A program made the translations under genes and the position numbers. From positions 1 through 64,000 of the forward strand of contig WHVD01000060.1 of assembly GCA_015178975.1 (NCBI GenBank): a stretch of 64,000 nt of DNA, given 5' to 3'. The notes under the pieces are model-generated. The model had not been told where the DNA came from. It saw only the letters and a program-made list of their open reading frames with translations, and did no database searches. The stretch's first letter is position 1. Every line of letters begins with the position of its first letter. Below are positions 10,136 to 20,199 of this stretch, one piece after another. The stretch comes from Hysterangium stoloniferum. Its lineage: Eukaryota > Basidiomycota > Agaricomycetes > Hysterangiales > Hysterangiaceae.

Positions 10136-10905
10136 AATTTTTCTAAATTGTCTAATCTTCCAATTACATGCATTTATATTAGTTCAAATATCTATGTATA
10201 GCTGTGGATACATAGACCTTATAGCACTTACATACTCTACATTTATGTACACTAGTGGGTGTAACAAAGAAACTCAGACACTTTACCCTGTAACCATGAC
10301 TTGCCCAGACCCCCTTTTGCTGAAGTTAGGTGGTCTTGGGTCGGTCTATTTGGGCTGTGTACATTTCAATGGTGTTGTTCAACAGGTAGTTCGTCTCATC
10401 ACAAGTCAAACAGTTGGATGCAATAATACGGGACTCTGGGAGAAAATGCAAACATTAAACACATCACTGTGGGGGAACATCAATGAAGTGTAATGAGACC
10501 CTTGGACTCCAAAGACAGTCTACAACTTTGAATCTCTGCATAGACATTATTCTTTTATCACTGATCTAGGTGCTTTACCCATAATAGTTAAGCCCTTCTG
10601 ACTGACTCACTAATCACAACTCTTTCGATGACCTTGGCGAGGATGCCCAGTCAGAGTGTTGGAAATACTGGGATGTGCTTATACAATCAAATCATATTTG
10701 AAAATACAGACAAGGCTTCTGATAACCATGAATATAATGTAATAATGTATACCGATATCTCTGAGGCTCAAGAACAAACCAGTCATGCCCCCATTCCCTG
10801 GTTCCTGGAGCAGACGATTCTCTAAACCTCACACATGTAAATCTGTCAATCACCACTATATGGAGGCTTTTTAAAGGTGTGGTTTAATGAAAGTAAAGAC
10901 TCAAG
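10136..10905. other. no gene recognised
   Basis: One 99-codon frame (10194-10493, plus) and one 65-codon frame (10628-10825, plus) have no recognisable domain and no introns or neighbours to support them. No terminal repeats are visible. Confidence 0.45.
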
Positions 10906-11350
10906 AAGCTAGGACGGAGCTTCCTGAGTCTTAATATGACTCTGCATGACCACCGAACAAGGCCGAAGGACTCCGGGAAGATATCGATTGGGAGAACCGT
11001 ATCTGGTCCTTTGATTGCTGAACATAGAAATTTTGATATTAAACATGGGGGGGAAGTTGTTGTGATATATATGGCGGATCGGACAATGTATGTTGCCAAT
11101 CTCAGGAAAGCTCTAGCTGTCGTCTCGTGATGCGCATGTTCTATCAATGAACCATGATCTTTTTAATTGTTCAGAGACATCCTGTATTCGAGATGCGGAA
11201 GACTAGGGGTCAATGGACGGAGGGTCTTGTCAACAGCAAAGTTGACACTGCACCGTCATTTGGCTACCATCCTGTTCTTCCTGCTGTCAATTTGCGACCA
11301 GAGGTTAGGGAGTGGCAACTCTCGAAAGAGGATGAATTTTTCATCAAATA
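10906..11350 (+). pseudogene. adenylate cyclase PP2C-like domain fragment, copy a
   Basis: A decayed piece of the protein-phosphatase-2C-like domain that in fungal adenylate cyclase lies between the leucine-rich repeats and the cyclase domain. From about 10936 the plus strand reads TLHDHRTR, then HGGEVVVIYMADRTMYVANL and ALAVVS, the usual strand pair with LYVANxGDALAV. After a stop and a frame change it continues with GLVNSKVDTAPSFGYHPVLPA and LRPEVREWQLSKEDEFFI, which corresponds to SFGYYHLLPxVNARPxV and LSxxDEFVIIANRGLWD in the family. It ends abruptly at 11350. A generic PP2C phosphatase is the alternative, but the AVN-RPEV-DEF series and the related copy at 15385 favour adenylate cyclase. 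Certainly non-functional. Confidence 0.6.
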
Positions 11351-11936
11351 GAAGGCCATTGTGCATGTTTAGAACCTTGTGTTTGATGGACTCTGACTAG
11401 ATTCTAACTCTGCTACCTTTTTTTGAACCCTTCAATGCCTTTAACTCTATTAAGGATCTTATTGGTGCTTTTGGAGTCTATATAAAACAAGCCTCTACTG
11501 AGGATCCTAAAAATCTTTGGAGTTAAAATTTCTTTTCCATGAAAGGGGTTGGGTAAGTGCAAGTGCAGCAAGATGGGATGCCCCTGCACCCCTATTAGAT
11601 CTATTCCTTTGCCATCAAAGAATACAAGAAAAGAAAATGGTGATACTCCATTTTCAAAAAACATCCATCCACATGTCAAAACATGAGGTCAAAGAGGAAG
11701 TGATGACTTTTTCAGAACATTAAGAGTTCCATATGAGACTTTAATTAGGTTTCCATTTTAAAATAAAGCGTTGAGTCAGGCAGCCTTAACAATTGGATGC
11801 TCTAAGTTGCGTCAATGTAAGCCTGGTGGCTTACGACATACCGATTACATTACCGCAGACGCGCGTAGTTTTTGACGGTGACAGGATAACCTCCCTCCCA
11901 CCCGCACTGGCTACATCCACAAATTCATACCACAAA
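11351..11936. other. no gene seen; short dispersed repeat at 11817-11860
   Basis: Nothing coding is recognised. The segment GTAAGCCTGGTGGCTTACGA and its continuation (11817-11860) recurs at 53280-53322 with a few differences. It contains a perfect TAAGCC...GGCTTA hairpin. The reading frame of the F-box gene extends back across this repeat to 11793, which argues against using that upstream Met. Confidence 0.6.
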
Positions 11937-13255
11937 ATGACACACATTCATATTTGTAGCCTATCTCAGCAAATCTGCACCATACCAACGGGCATTCATC
12001 GACTGCCCAACGAAATCCTTGGGGATATATCTTTCAGAGCTATCGAGCCGTTGAATCGGCAGTCAATGGATGGCTTTGGTCATCCAGGGTCAGGGATGGG
12101 TTTCGAGCCTGACAAGATTGTGTCTTCACAGCGAAATAACCGGCCCATTGCCACACAATGCAAGCTCCGGGCAATCTGCAAGGGATGGAAACATGTGGTG
12201 GATCAACTCCACGTATTTGGACGACATTCGACCGTCGACTTCCATCCAACGGGGACGTTATTGAATCCATTTTCGATCGGTCACAAGCATGCAAACTAAA
12301 CATTTATCTGGAAGTACAGCACCTGGGAGACTCCCATCATTTATTTTATCTCATCGCGAAGCATTCATTTCGTATTGAAGCCATGATGATTGTGGGAGCT
12401 GATTTTCGGTGGACCGGAAAAATCCTTTCACACTTATTCCCACTGCGAGATGTAACACAGCTGAAGATTTTCGGTATTCATCTGTTTCCCATAAGCTGGG
12501 ACGATGATCCAAATGAGCTGGTTTTGGATGCTCCAGGACTTGAGGAGCTTTTTCTTGTTCGCTCGAGACAAAATATTCTCTGTAGTATTCCAATGAATTC
12601 CCTGAGACATGTGACTATCTCACTGGATAACCTACACAGGTTTTCGTCCCTTTCCACATGCCCAAACTTAGAGACCGTGAATTTTCCGAAAATCAGGCAC
12701 CTCGAACCTCCTTTATTTGAAGGCATTATCACTCTATCTACCGTCAGGAATATAAAACTTGGTTCTGATCCCACCATTTTCCAGGGGTCGTGGGGTGAAG
12801 ATACGTCTTCCTCCGATATGGACACCGTTCTTCATCGTTTTGCCGGGTTTCTGGGGTTACACATCCAGTTACCCAAAGTGACATCTTTCCAACTTACGTG
12901 CATCAAGTATGCTAGGAACAAGCGAATGAAGGATATCTTCCGGTGTTTACCCCATCTCTATACATTGCGATTTCGCTCATGTCCGTTTATCGGAAACATC
13001 CTGGGGATCTTGGCCCCGGATTCGGAATCTGGTATAGTCATGTGTCGCCACCTAGCTATTGTCATATTACAGGATGTGAAGTATAAGACGCATGACTTCA
13101 GTCAATTATGCATCGCTCGCGCGGCACCGGATACCGTCACCCAACTCCAGATCCAAATCATCGAGTCTGTCGAAGTTGTAGACGCAATCACGAGGGACGT
13201 TCGCGACTCTCGAGGAAATCCTATCATTTATGGAGGTTCGAGTCTCGCTTCATAA
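11937..13255 (+). pseudogene. F-box/LRR-like protein gene with one apparent frameshift
   Basis: Probable substrate-recognition subunit of an SCF ubiquitin ligase. The chosen start (11937, MTHIHICSLSQQ) avoids an upstream dispersed repeat. The F-box follows: HRLPNEILGDI (residues about 22-32), an inserted loop, then CKLRAICKGWKHVVD (about 75-90). From about 12205 the same protein continues one frame over as TPRIWTTF, the usual end of basidiomycete F-boxes (RLWTSI-like). It stays open to 13255 with about 340 residues of alternating LxxLxL/ITSLxL-like segments typical of the diverged leucine-rich half (LVLDAPGLEELFL, MNSLRHVTISLDN, HLYTLRFRSCPF). One indel near 12205 separates the halves; there is no GT-AG intron to bridge it. 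The 1.05-kb open C-terminal part suggests recent inactivation or a sequencing indel. No partner gene is adjacent. Confidence 0.72.
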
Positions 13256-13260
13256 CTTTC

Positions 13261-13568
13261 CATGGGTTCACAAAGTGCTCCGTTTTCCATATTGATGTGC
13301 TAGAGTTTCTTAACAAATCAGTCTATCCACACAATAATACATATAAATGGCAGTCTCATATTTGGAATTATTCGCAATTAAGACGTAAAAATAATTATTA
13401 AAATCAATGGTTACTCTTGCGAATATTGGGTCAAAGCACCCTCTTGAACTATCAGCCATGCATCGATTCATTGGGTTACTAGTTTGAACCATGGATTCAC
13501 AAAGCGCTCTGTTTTCCATATTGATGTGCTAGAGTTTCTTAACAAATCAGTCTATCCACACAATAATA
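13261..13568 (+). repeat. direct duplication of about 78 bp, copies about 230 bp apart
   Basis: The segment CATGG(G/A)TTCACAAAG(T/C)GC through CAGTCTATCCACACAATAAT occurs at about 13260-13338 and 13490-13568 with only three or four transitions. The first copy starts just after the F-box stop codon, so the F-box 3' flank was duplicated locally. The spacer is AT-rich and non-coding. Confidence 0.85.
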
Positions 13569-14420
13569 CTTAGTCAATGACTCAGGTCCACTAGTGATGC
13601 ACTGGGCACTGACACTTGTTTTTGCCTTTGCATTGATACGCCGAATATGTTACGGGAAAATCAACGCTGGCTCTTTCTCTATTGTGGATGGTTGGACCAG
13701 TAGTACCCTTGCTAACGGCGTATGCAAGCGCAGCACGGTGACGAAGTCAAGTCGTTATATCAATGACGCTACGTTTTCAATTGATCTTCAACTCGATGAG
13801 ATGAGCCGCCGTTGTTTATTAAACCATCCACCGAATATTGTTGCATTCGCTACACCTACCGGTATAACATACTATTTGCCAAAAAAATATCTGACTCTAT
13901 TGTCCTAAGCATCTCTCATTGCTTGCACACCCTGATGGGGGGGACAGCTCCGAAGATGGTTGTGCAACCATGATGGGACATTGTAACATTCGTGGCATAT
14001 CGGGGACGTGATTAACGAAATTTCATGATTGCATACAATATTACACCTTCACATTTACAGGAGCATCACGCATCGACCAGAGTTTTGGTGCTATGAACCA
14101 GGGTAATGGGTGCCATTGTAGCATTTGTCAGACATATTGGCTACCGCGGCTCAATTACCAATATAGATTTGATGAATGATGTGTAGTAGCCATTATGTCA
14201 TCAATTGTTATGTTATAAAACTTACTTATATGGGCTTGGTAGGAGAGGGTAAGCGGGCGCTCAACGAGATTACTCTTTAAATATTTACACAAGATTTATG
14301 GTAGGTTTACGGAAGGTCTTAAATTCCCACCCCGAATGAACACCGGGCGCCCGAGGGTCTAATTACCAAGACACTGGCTCAAATTGGATGCATATTTAAG
14401 GATCGTTTTTTGTAGATTTA
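13569..14420. other. no gene recognised
   Basis: A 104-codon plus-strand frame (13594-13908) opens with a hydrophobic stretch (ALTLVFAFALI), but nothing else supports a gene. The remainder is AT-rich with no repeats found elsewhere in the window. Confidence 0.4.
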
Positions 14421-14424
14421 TCAG

Positions 14425-14500
14425 CGGTCTGGTAGCATAATGGTTTTCAGTTAGTATTAAATGTGTGATCTTCCAGTTCAATCTAGGTATAGTCTGTTCT
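14425..14500 (+). other. possible decayed tRNA or tRNA-derived SINE head
   Basis: GCGGTCTGGTAGCATAATGG resembles a 5' acceptor plus A box (TGGTAGCATAATGG). About 45 bases later CAGTTCAATCTAG resembles a degenerate B box (GGTTCGAATCC). The acceptor arms do not pair well and no poly(A) tail or flanking duplication is evident. It could be a tRNA pseudogene, a SINE head, or chance. Confidence 0.22.
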
Positions 14501-15384
14501 TTTTCATATCTAATTCTGAGTCCCTTTCATTTATGGGATTAGACAAGCTATGGATAGTACAAATTATATTTATTATTATTTAACAACATCTTATCATTAA
14601 ATCGGCGGAAAGTTGGCAATAAAATAATCAATGCATCAATTACTATCTTTATTTTTCATGAATTAATTATCTTGTTATTAATAAATTATTGCTAAGAAGA
14701 TGATGACTAGACTAGTTTTGAAACAAAAAAAAAAAAGAAAGAAAATCTCGAGTTTCCTGGCACTCAGTCTATGCCTCTGCCCACGGCATGTAACCTGAGA
14801 AATTAATTCATCCTTTCAAGAAGATAGCTGATGATTTTTTGAAATATCAATAAATAAGTAATTTCAAAAATGTGAAATTATCTACAGTACGGTCTTCTTT
14901 GGTTGTTTTTCAGCGCTTCAGATGTTACTATTTTGTGGTCATGCTGAGAATTTGTTCGGTGAATTTCTCCTGGCCAAATTCTGGAGAAGGTATTTTGAAG
15001 TGAAATCGTCGTCGCACAAGTATTCTCTAAAGTGTAATTGGGGCGTGTTTCCCGGGGGAGTGCTGCTCATCATCGCAGGCCACGGCCGCTTATGTAATGG
15101 ATATTCCACCATCTTCACTCGTGTTCTCATACACCTCCCGGAAATTCTTTTCCACAGTAAAGGTTACTGTTTTAAATGTTCATTTGCATTATAATTCCTA
15201 ACAGCAAACCTCCTGCACGACCAGCTTTCCTATTTCAAATTCCACCCAAACATTTCCAATTCCATCAGCTATACCATCATTCAAAACACATTCCAGTCTA
15301 CCAGCAGGCCATTTTCAGAAGTTGGCTTTAGTGTAATCATATGGATTTGGTTCGATTTTTAATTGACATACGTTCTGCCAGGAC
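14501..15384. other. AT-rich intergenic sequence, no gene recognised
   Basis: Long AT-rich stretch (14520-14900) with an A-run at about 14727. An open frame at 14922-15194 plus (90 codons) is overlapped by one on the other strand; neither shows a recognisable domain. Higher G+C in 14990-15130 hints at a decayed exon, but it is not identified. Confidence 0.4.
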
Positions 15385-15765
15385 TGCCTTATAAATTCTG
15401 TAATTTTGCGGCATATGCGTTCGTTCCGCAAAACCCCGTATTTGAGCTGCGGAAAACTGGGTGTCAACGGAGGGGAGGGTCTTCTCAACAACAAAGTCGA
15501 CGGCTACTATCATGTTCTCCCTGCTGTAAATTCGCGACCAGAGGTTAGGGAGTGGCAAGTATCGAAAGAGGATGAATTTTTTATCATCGCGAACAGTCGT
15601 CTTTCGAACTATATCACTTATTCAACGTCTGTTGATGTCGCACGGCACCACAGAGACGAACCGATAATTTCAGCACAGGAATTTCGAGACTTTGCTATGA
15701 ACTTCGAGACTTTGCTATGAACTCTGACGCCGTGGGTAGTACGATGATCAGGGTTATCCTGCTTT
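15385..15765 (+). pseudogene. adenylate cyclase PP2C-like domain fragment, copy b
   Basis: Clearly homologous to 11165-11350 at the DNA level and extends further toward the domain end. Readable pieces in order: NPVFELRKTG, then one frame over LLNNKVDGYYHVLPAVNS, RPEVREWQVSKEDEFFIIAN, YSTSVDVARHHRDEPIISA, QEFRDFAMN and, after a damaged spot, SDAVGSTMIRVI. The series DEF-IIAN, SVDVAR, RDxPxxSAQ-RDFA and GSTMIxVI matches the end of the fungal adenylate cyclase PP2C domain (family knowledge). A perfect 20-bp tandem duplication (15683-15722) introduces a stop, and at least one further frame change precedes it. The leucine-rich repeats and cyclase catalytic domain are absent. Confidence 0.66.
15683..15722 (+). 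repeat. 20-bp tandem duplication
   Basis: TTCGAGACTTTGCTATGAAC occurs twice in direct succession inside the adenylate-cyclase-like fragment and disrupts its frame; probably a replication slippage or double-strand-break repair scar. Confidence 0.9.
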
Positions 15766-15935
15766 TGGTAGATTCCGTCCTGAGTGTCTTATGATCAAAC
15801 CTCTTGAATGACTTAACAAATGCAGGGTAAACAGGAGGGATGGTCCTCTGGATCATGCAATTGCATGGCCTGGCCTGATGCTGAACCACCTAATAGTGTA
15901 AGTACAAGAGGGAACAATAGACATGTGGCAACAAA

Positions 15936-16583
15936 GGAGGATATCTGAAAACTATCAAGTATACCAAATTCTAATATACTCTAAAGGTCATGATTCAAAC
16001 ATAATTTGGTTTTTAAAACTTTTTGAAAGTTTTAAACTCTGTTGTACATTACAAACTAAAGAATCTTTCCAGACATGAGTAGACAATAGAGAAAAATTAG
16101 TAGTTTGAAACACTAATACTTTTAAAAAATAGATATCTTTAGATAGTCCATTCCATGTATATGTATATCATTGGCACCTCTAAATACATATGTATTACTT
16201 TGGAATGGATCTGTCAATCTGAATAGATTTCTACTTGATTTAACATACCCAGAATATATGGATGATTTCACCCAACTAAGAAAGCCACAGGACAAAAAAT
16301 TTCCAATTATATATCACATATTTTACTAGGGTTTAGCTTTTAAAAAACAAATTAACAACAAAAGTTTTGGCAAGTATTTACATAACTTGGAAAACCATAT
16401 ACAATAGGTTCTATTAATTGACTCTGAATTGTTTAGGATGTAATATGGAGAATTGTTTCTTATGGTTGGTGGTTAACAATATAATAGTCTCAGAGGATAT
16501 ATCACTATTTAAAGATGGAGTTTTGTAGAAATATAAATTTTACCAGTAAACATCTGATATTATAATGATTACAGACAACCTCC
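15936..16583. mobile_element. MITE-like element, family F copy 1 (648 bp)
   Basis: AT-rich sequence starting GGAGGATATCTGAAAACTAT and ending CAACCTCC, so the termini form a short inverted repeat (GGAGG/CCTCC). It is flanked by a 3-bp AAA on each side (15933-15935 and 16584-16586). It is homologous over most of its length to 44795-45469 and in part to 32344-32477. No coding capacity. The superfamily is not resolved: a 3-bp target fits PIF/Harbinger or CACTA-like elements, but the termini are too short to decide. Confidence 0.75.
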
Positions 16584-17228
16584 AAAGGGTTAAGCCAAAC
16601 TCAAAAGAACAATAGGGTGGCAAATTGCCGGTGTGACACCTTATGCATGCTTGCACAGCCCTATATTATATTTTAACAGTTGATAAAGAGCTTGAAAGAT
16701 TCAATAACTTGTGTCATTTGAAGAATTGGATGGATCACTGGATGAATTGGGGCCAGATGGAGCCATTGGAGAACACCATGGAGTGTGCAATAGCAGAGAT
16801 TCAAATACTCGTACTCTGGTGTCCCATCATCATTGATATGTAAGCCAACTCAGCAAATCCTTCTTCTTTTTTCTCCCACCTTTTACACACAAATCCTTTT
16901 GGTTTCTGTGCCATTATCTGGACACTTTTTTGCTCTTGTAATTAACTACCAGTTTTTACCAGTTTCAGTATTTAGTGTATCCCCCCTTGGCCTTTAGGAC
17001 TGCAGCAACCCTTCTAGGCATGCTCCTGATCAATTGAAGGCATTTCCCCCATGGAATACCCTCCAATTCGACCTCCACCAACCGAGGAATATATATTAAA
17101 ACGTTCCAATGGTACAAACCAATCACCAAAAGCCCCGAAAGTGAATGGAGATACTCTTTAATTGGTTATCGACCTTCAGCCGACGCACGTGCGAATCCCT
17201 CATCTAACCCCAACGCCAATGCCCACAG
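16584..17228. other. no gene; possible Tc1 non-coding relic at 16960-17060
   Basis: A 66-codon frame (16643-16843) has no recognisable domain. The string CCCTTGGCCTTTAGGACTGC with CTTCTAGGCATGCTCCTGAT (about 16985-17035) resembles non-coding subterminal sequence of Tc1-type elements, but no transposase or terminal repeat is present. Confidence 0.3.
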
Positions 17229-19560
17229 CCTGCCGCAGAGGCATGTCCCAGAACTCTCGCACGAACGTATGGCCTTGCATGCTCTTCCTCCCTCATCACA
17301 GGAACCGAGCGAGACCGTGGGTCATCATCCGCATTCGCGTCTCCACGTAGTGTATCTCCGTCAGAAACATTATAGTACGTTTTCGGATATGTATAACACG
17401 GATCTATATTGGATGAACTGCTGGTGCCATGTGGGAAATAGCTGTTGTAGGAATTTCAGGGAGAGGACGTGTGAGATAAAACATGCGATAGCAGGCGGTG
17501 TGACCTCCGCGGCCGCATGTATCACAGTGGACAAGAAGGGTACGTACGGGTCGGTGACAAGCTGCACAGAGAGTAGGGAGGGATTTACACTTTTCACACA
17601 TGGGAGCCGTCCCGGGAGTTCGGATTCTGATGACAGCGTTACACTGGTCACATGTATTGGTCCAGTCGCCAGTTCTTTAGGTGCCACAATAGCAAGCACA
17701 TTTGTACTTCCCCTTAACCAAATCAACGAAAGCATCATCAGGACTCGCACAAATTCAAGACACTTCCAAAGACTCACCATCTCCGCAAAATCTGCTACCA
17801 TCTCTTTCAATGCATCCCAGACCACCTCTGTTGTACATGACGTCTCCGTCAGCAACTCTTCTCCTACCGTTTATGACTTTCCGCTCCCCAACAGGTCCCA
17901 TGTTTGAGAAGCCCAAGGGTTATACAATCCCGGGTTGGGAAGACGGGTTCCCCGTCGAAGAGCCGTGTACGCCGGCCACAGCCGTTAATGGTTGGGGAGT
18001 AGATCGAGGTGACGGGGTACCATAGGTAACCATCCTGATACTCGTGAGAACGAACAACTGACTGTGATGCGGAAGCGAATGTCCCCTAAGGCTCCGAGCT
18101 TGATCCAAAACCCGACTCTGAGTCAGAGACGGAATGCGCATTACTATCTCCATGTTCGTCTTCGTCGTCGTGTTCCCGATGGCTACGCACGTCGCTCGCG
18201 TGCTGGCTGTCGGGTGATCCTTCGCGAAGCTGCACAATGCTTTTCGACAACAGACTGGGGCTTGGTTGACCCTTGCGGATCGCCCGGGTGAAATGAGAAC
18301 GGGAGTGGCCGGCTGGGATAGGGATACGCCGGGTGCACGACGTGGTGCGATGAGATGTGAGAAGCCGCATGGTGGGTGCAGCTTTGTCAAGGATGTTGAA
18401 GAGCGGGTACCGGTGGTCAAGGAGGATGTGCGGCTTTTAGCAACGCCGCCAGTGTATGCCACATAAAAGGACATACGCTCTAGTGGCCGATCGAGCCGTC
18501 AATAGTTGCGGAGAGATAATGGAGGAGTCTCTCGCCACAAGTTCGCATCAAGCTCAATACAAAACGTCATGTACCTGAATATGTTCCGGGACTTGCCTGA
18601 TCCACCCGCGCTAGAGATAGACGCGTCATACATGGACTCCGGCGATTTTTGTGGCTCAGATGGAAGAGAGATTGGCTTAACACGAGGAGAGGGTGACGGA
18701 GTCAGACGTGGTGATGAAGAGTAAGGAGCATCTTCGTCTTATGAGATGACTGTCTTCGTTTTGACACCTAGGAGTCCAGCCATAACCTTCCAGACTCTTT
18801 CTGCGTTACTTTGGCTTTCCTCAGCCGCTCTGTGGATGTATAATGGTTCCCAGTCAAGATCGCGAAAATCAGGAGAAATGCGGCCTACCTTTGCGTTGAT
18901 TTCACAAACGTCTATCCTAGGCATATTAGATGCAGTACCACGCACATAGCCCTGACAAGTCTCCGCATCGTCCTGGTATCAAAGCCAAAATCTGACAAAG
19001 ACATCGTTCTAAGAGTCTGTTCCTTAGGAATATAACTAGGATCTGAAGTCGCCTTCGTTAGACTGAAGGGGGCGGGCCTAAGATAAAGATGTTAGTGACA
19101 CGAAGGCTAGCGAGACGTCATAAGAAACTCACAAGTCGTCACCAGGCAATTCTTCCTCCTTCCTGTCCGCCACACAAGCAACGTCATTATTGGGCGGCCA
19201 AGTCATGGCGACAAGAGGCACAGCATCAAGAGGATTGTATAACAACGGGGATGAGGGCTTTGGATCACCGTTGCATTGATAGAGTCGCAGAGCGTACTGT
19301 GCGAATGTTCCGGAGGTGTGTAAAGCCTGTAGAGTATCCGTGGAGGAAAATGCGATATCTAAAGACCATGCCCATGTTTCATTAAAAAGGGAAGAGAAAT
19401 GGAATGGATTATTTAGCCATACCGGTCATTACGCCCTGTGGACAGTCCATTGACAGGGCGGCACAAGAATGGGCGAGTGTGATCCGTTCTAGCCGTTGGG
19501 CTTTGAGCACAGGTCCCAACTATTTAGGATACAAATGTGAATTAAAAGTGTATAAAGGCC
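17229..19560 (-). pseudogene. WDR24/SEA2-like (GATOR2/SEACAT subunit) gene remnant, copy 1
   Basis: Reads leftward. A WD40-like segment (about 19545-19430) with ERITLAHSCAALSMDCPQG is followed at about 19385-19135 by SLDIAFSSTDTLQALHTSGT, FAQYALRLYQCNG and PLDAVPLVAMTWPPNN. That is the last propeller blades and the link ending in DDL. A GTGAGT...CTAAC...TTAG intron follows (about 19135-19080), then PAPFSLTKATSDPSYIPKEQ. After a one-base frame change near 18950 comes VCEINAKV, a second likely intron (about 18893-18835), then AEESQSNAERVWKVMAGLL. A charged serine-rich linker follows (about 18370-18086). At 17690-17400 a zinc-binding C-terminus reads TCDQCNAVI, MCEKCKSLPTLCAACHRPV and VHCDTCGRGGHTACYRMFY. 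The CxxC...CxxCH...CxxC-GHGGH spacing matches the WDR24 RING-like end. In yeast and animals this subunit acts on vacuole/lysosome membranes in amino-acid signalling to TORC1. Frameshifts and stops make it a pseudogene. Confidence 0.75.
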
Positions 19561-20199
19561 TTACTGTTGAAAATTTCCACTTTATAATCCCACGCAGACG
19601 TGAAAAGGGCGGGAAGGGGCGGGACACATCGCCAAGGTTCAAATTGGAGTAGCATAATATACTTTCATGGTGAAGGCTGGAGGTGTGCGAAGATCCTGTG
19701 ATGTGGTGTGTGGTGAGGACTTGCATTACGGCGCTTTACATGACTATTGCCAAATTCAGTTGGGGGTTCAAATTCGAAATAGTGGAGATGGTGAATAGAG
19801 ATGGAGATTGGGAATGAGGTGGATAATTAAACGAGACAGATCATGGGGAGGAGAATGACTAGATATGAGAGTGAGATGATGAATGTTCTTCCATAGATGT
19901 AGCATAGGAATACAATTGGAATTGGAATAAATTGACATGCAGAAATCCTGACGTGCATTAGAGGTGGGAATGTGTTACTTGTCGGGAGTGAGAGGAATGT
20001 TGGAGGAATGTCGCAGGCTCGATTAGAGTGAAGAGAAAACGAAGAAAAGGGGCCATATCGATGCCCCCATCACAACTTGGTACACAACAGACATTGGGGT
20101 CTGATAACCACGGCTGTCGTGGACAGCCTTGGACCAACAGATTAAAAAACCTGAGACTGACGAGCAAGACACATAGCAAGTGCCATGCACCAATAACTG
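19561..20199. other. no gene recognised between two WDR24-like copies
   Basis: No WD40 repeats could be read on the minus strand beyond about 19550, so the propeller N-terminal half is missing or too decayed. No repeats with target duplications were seen. Confidence 0.4.

Noticed and set aside
17269-17907. 212-codon plus-strand frame
   Set aside because: Shadow of the minus-strand RING-containing copy; its translation has no recognisable domain.
17920-18474. 184-codon minus-strand frame in the WDR24-like region
   Set aside because: Out of phase with the serine-rich linker read at 18370-18086; open because of composition, and crosses between frames of the decayed gene.
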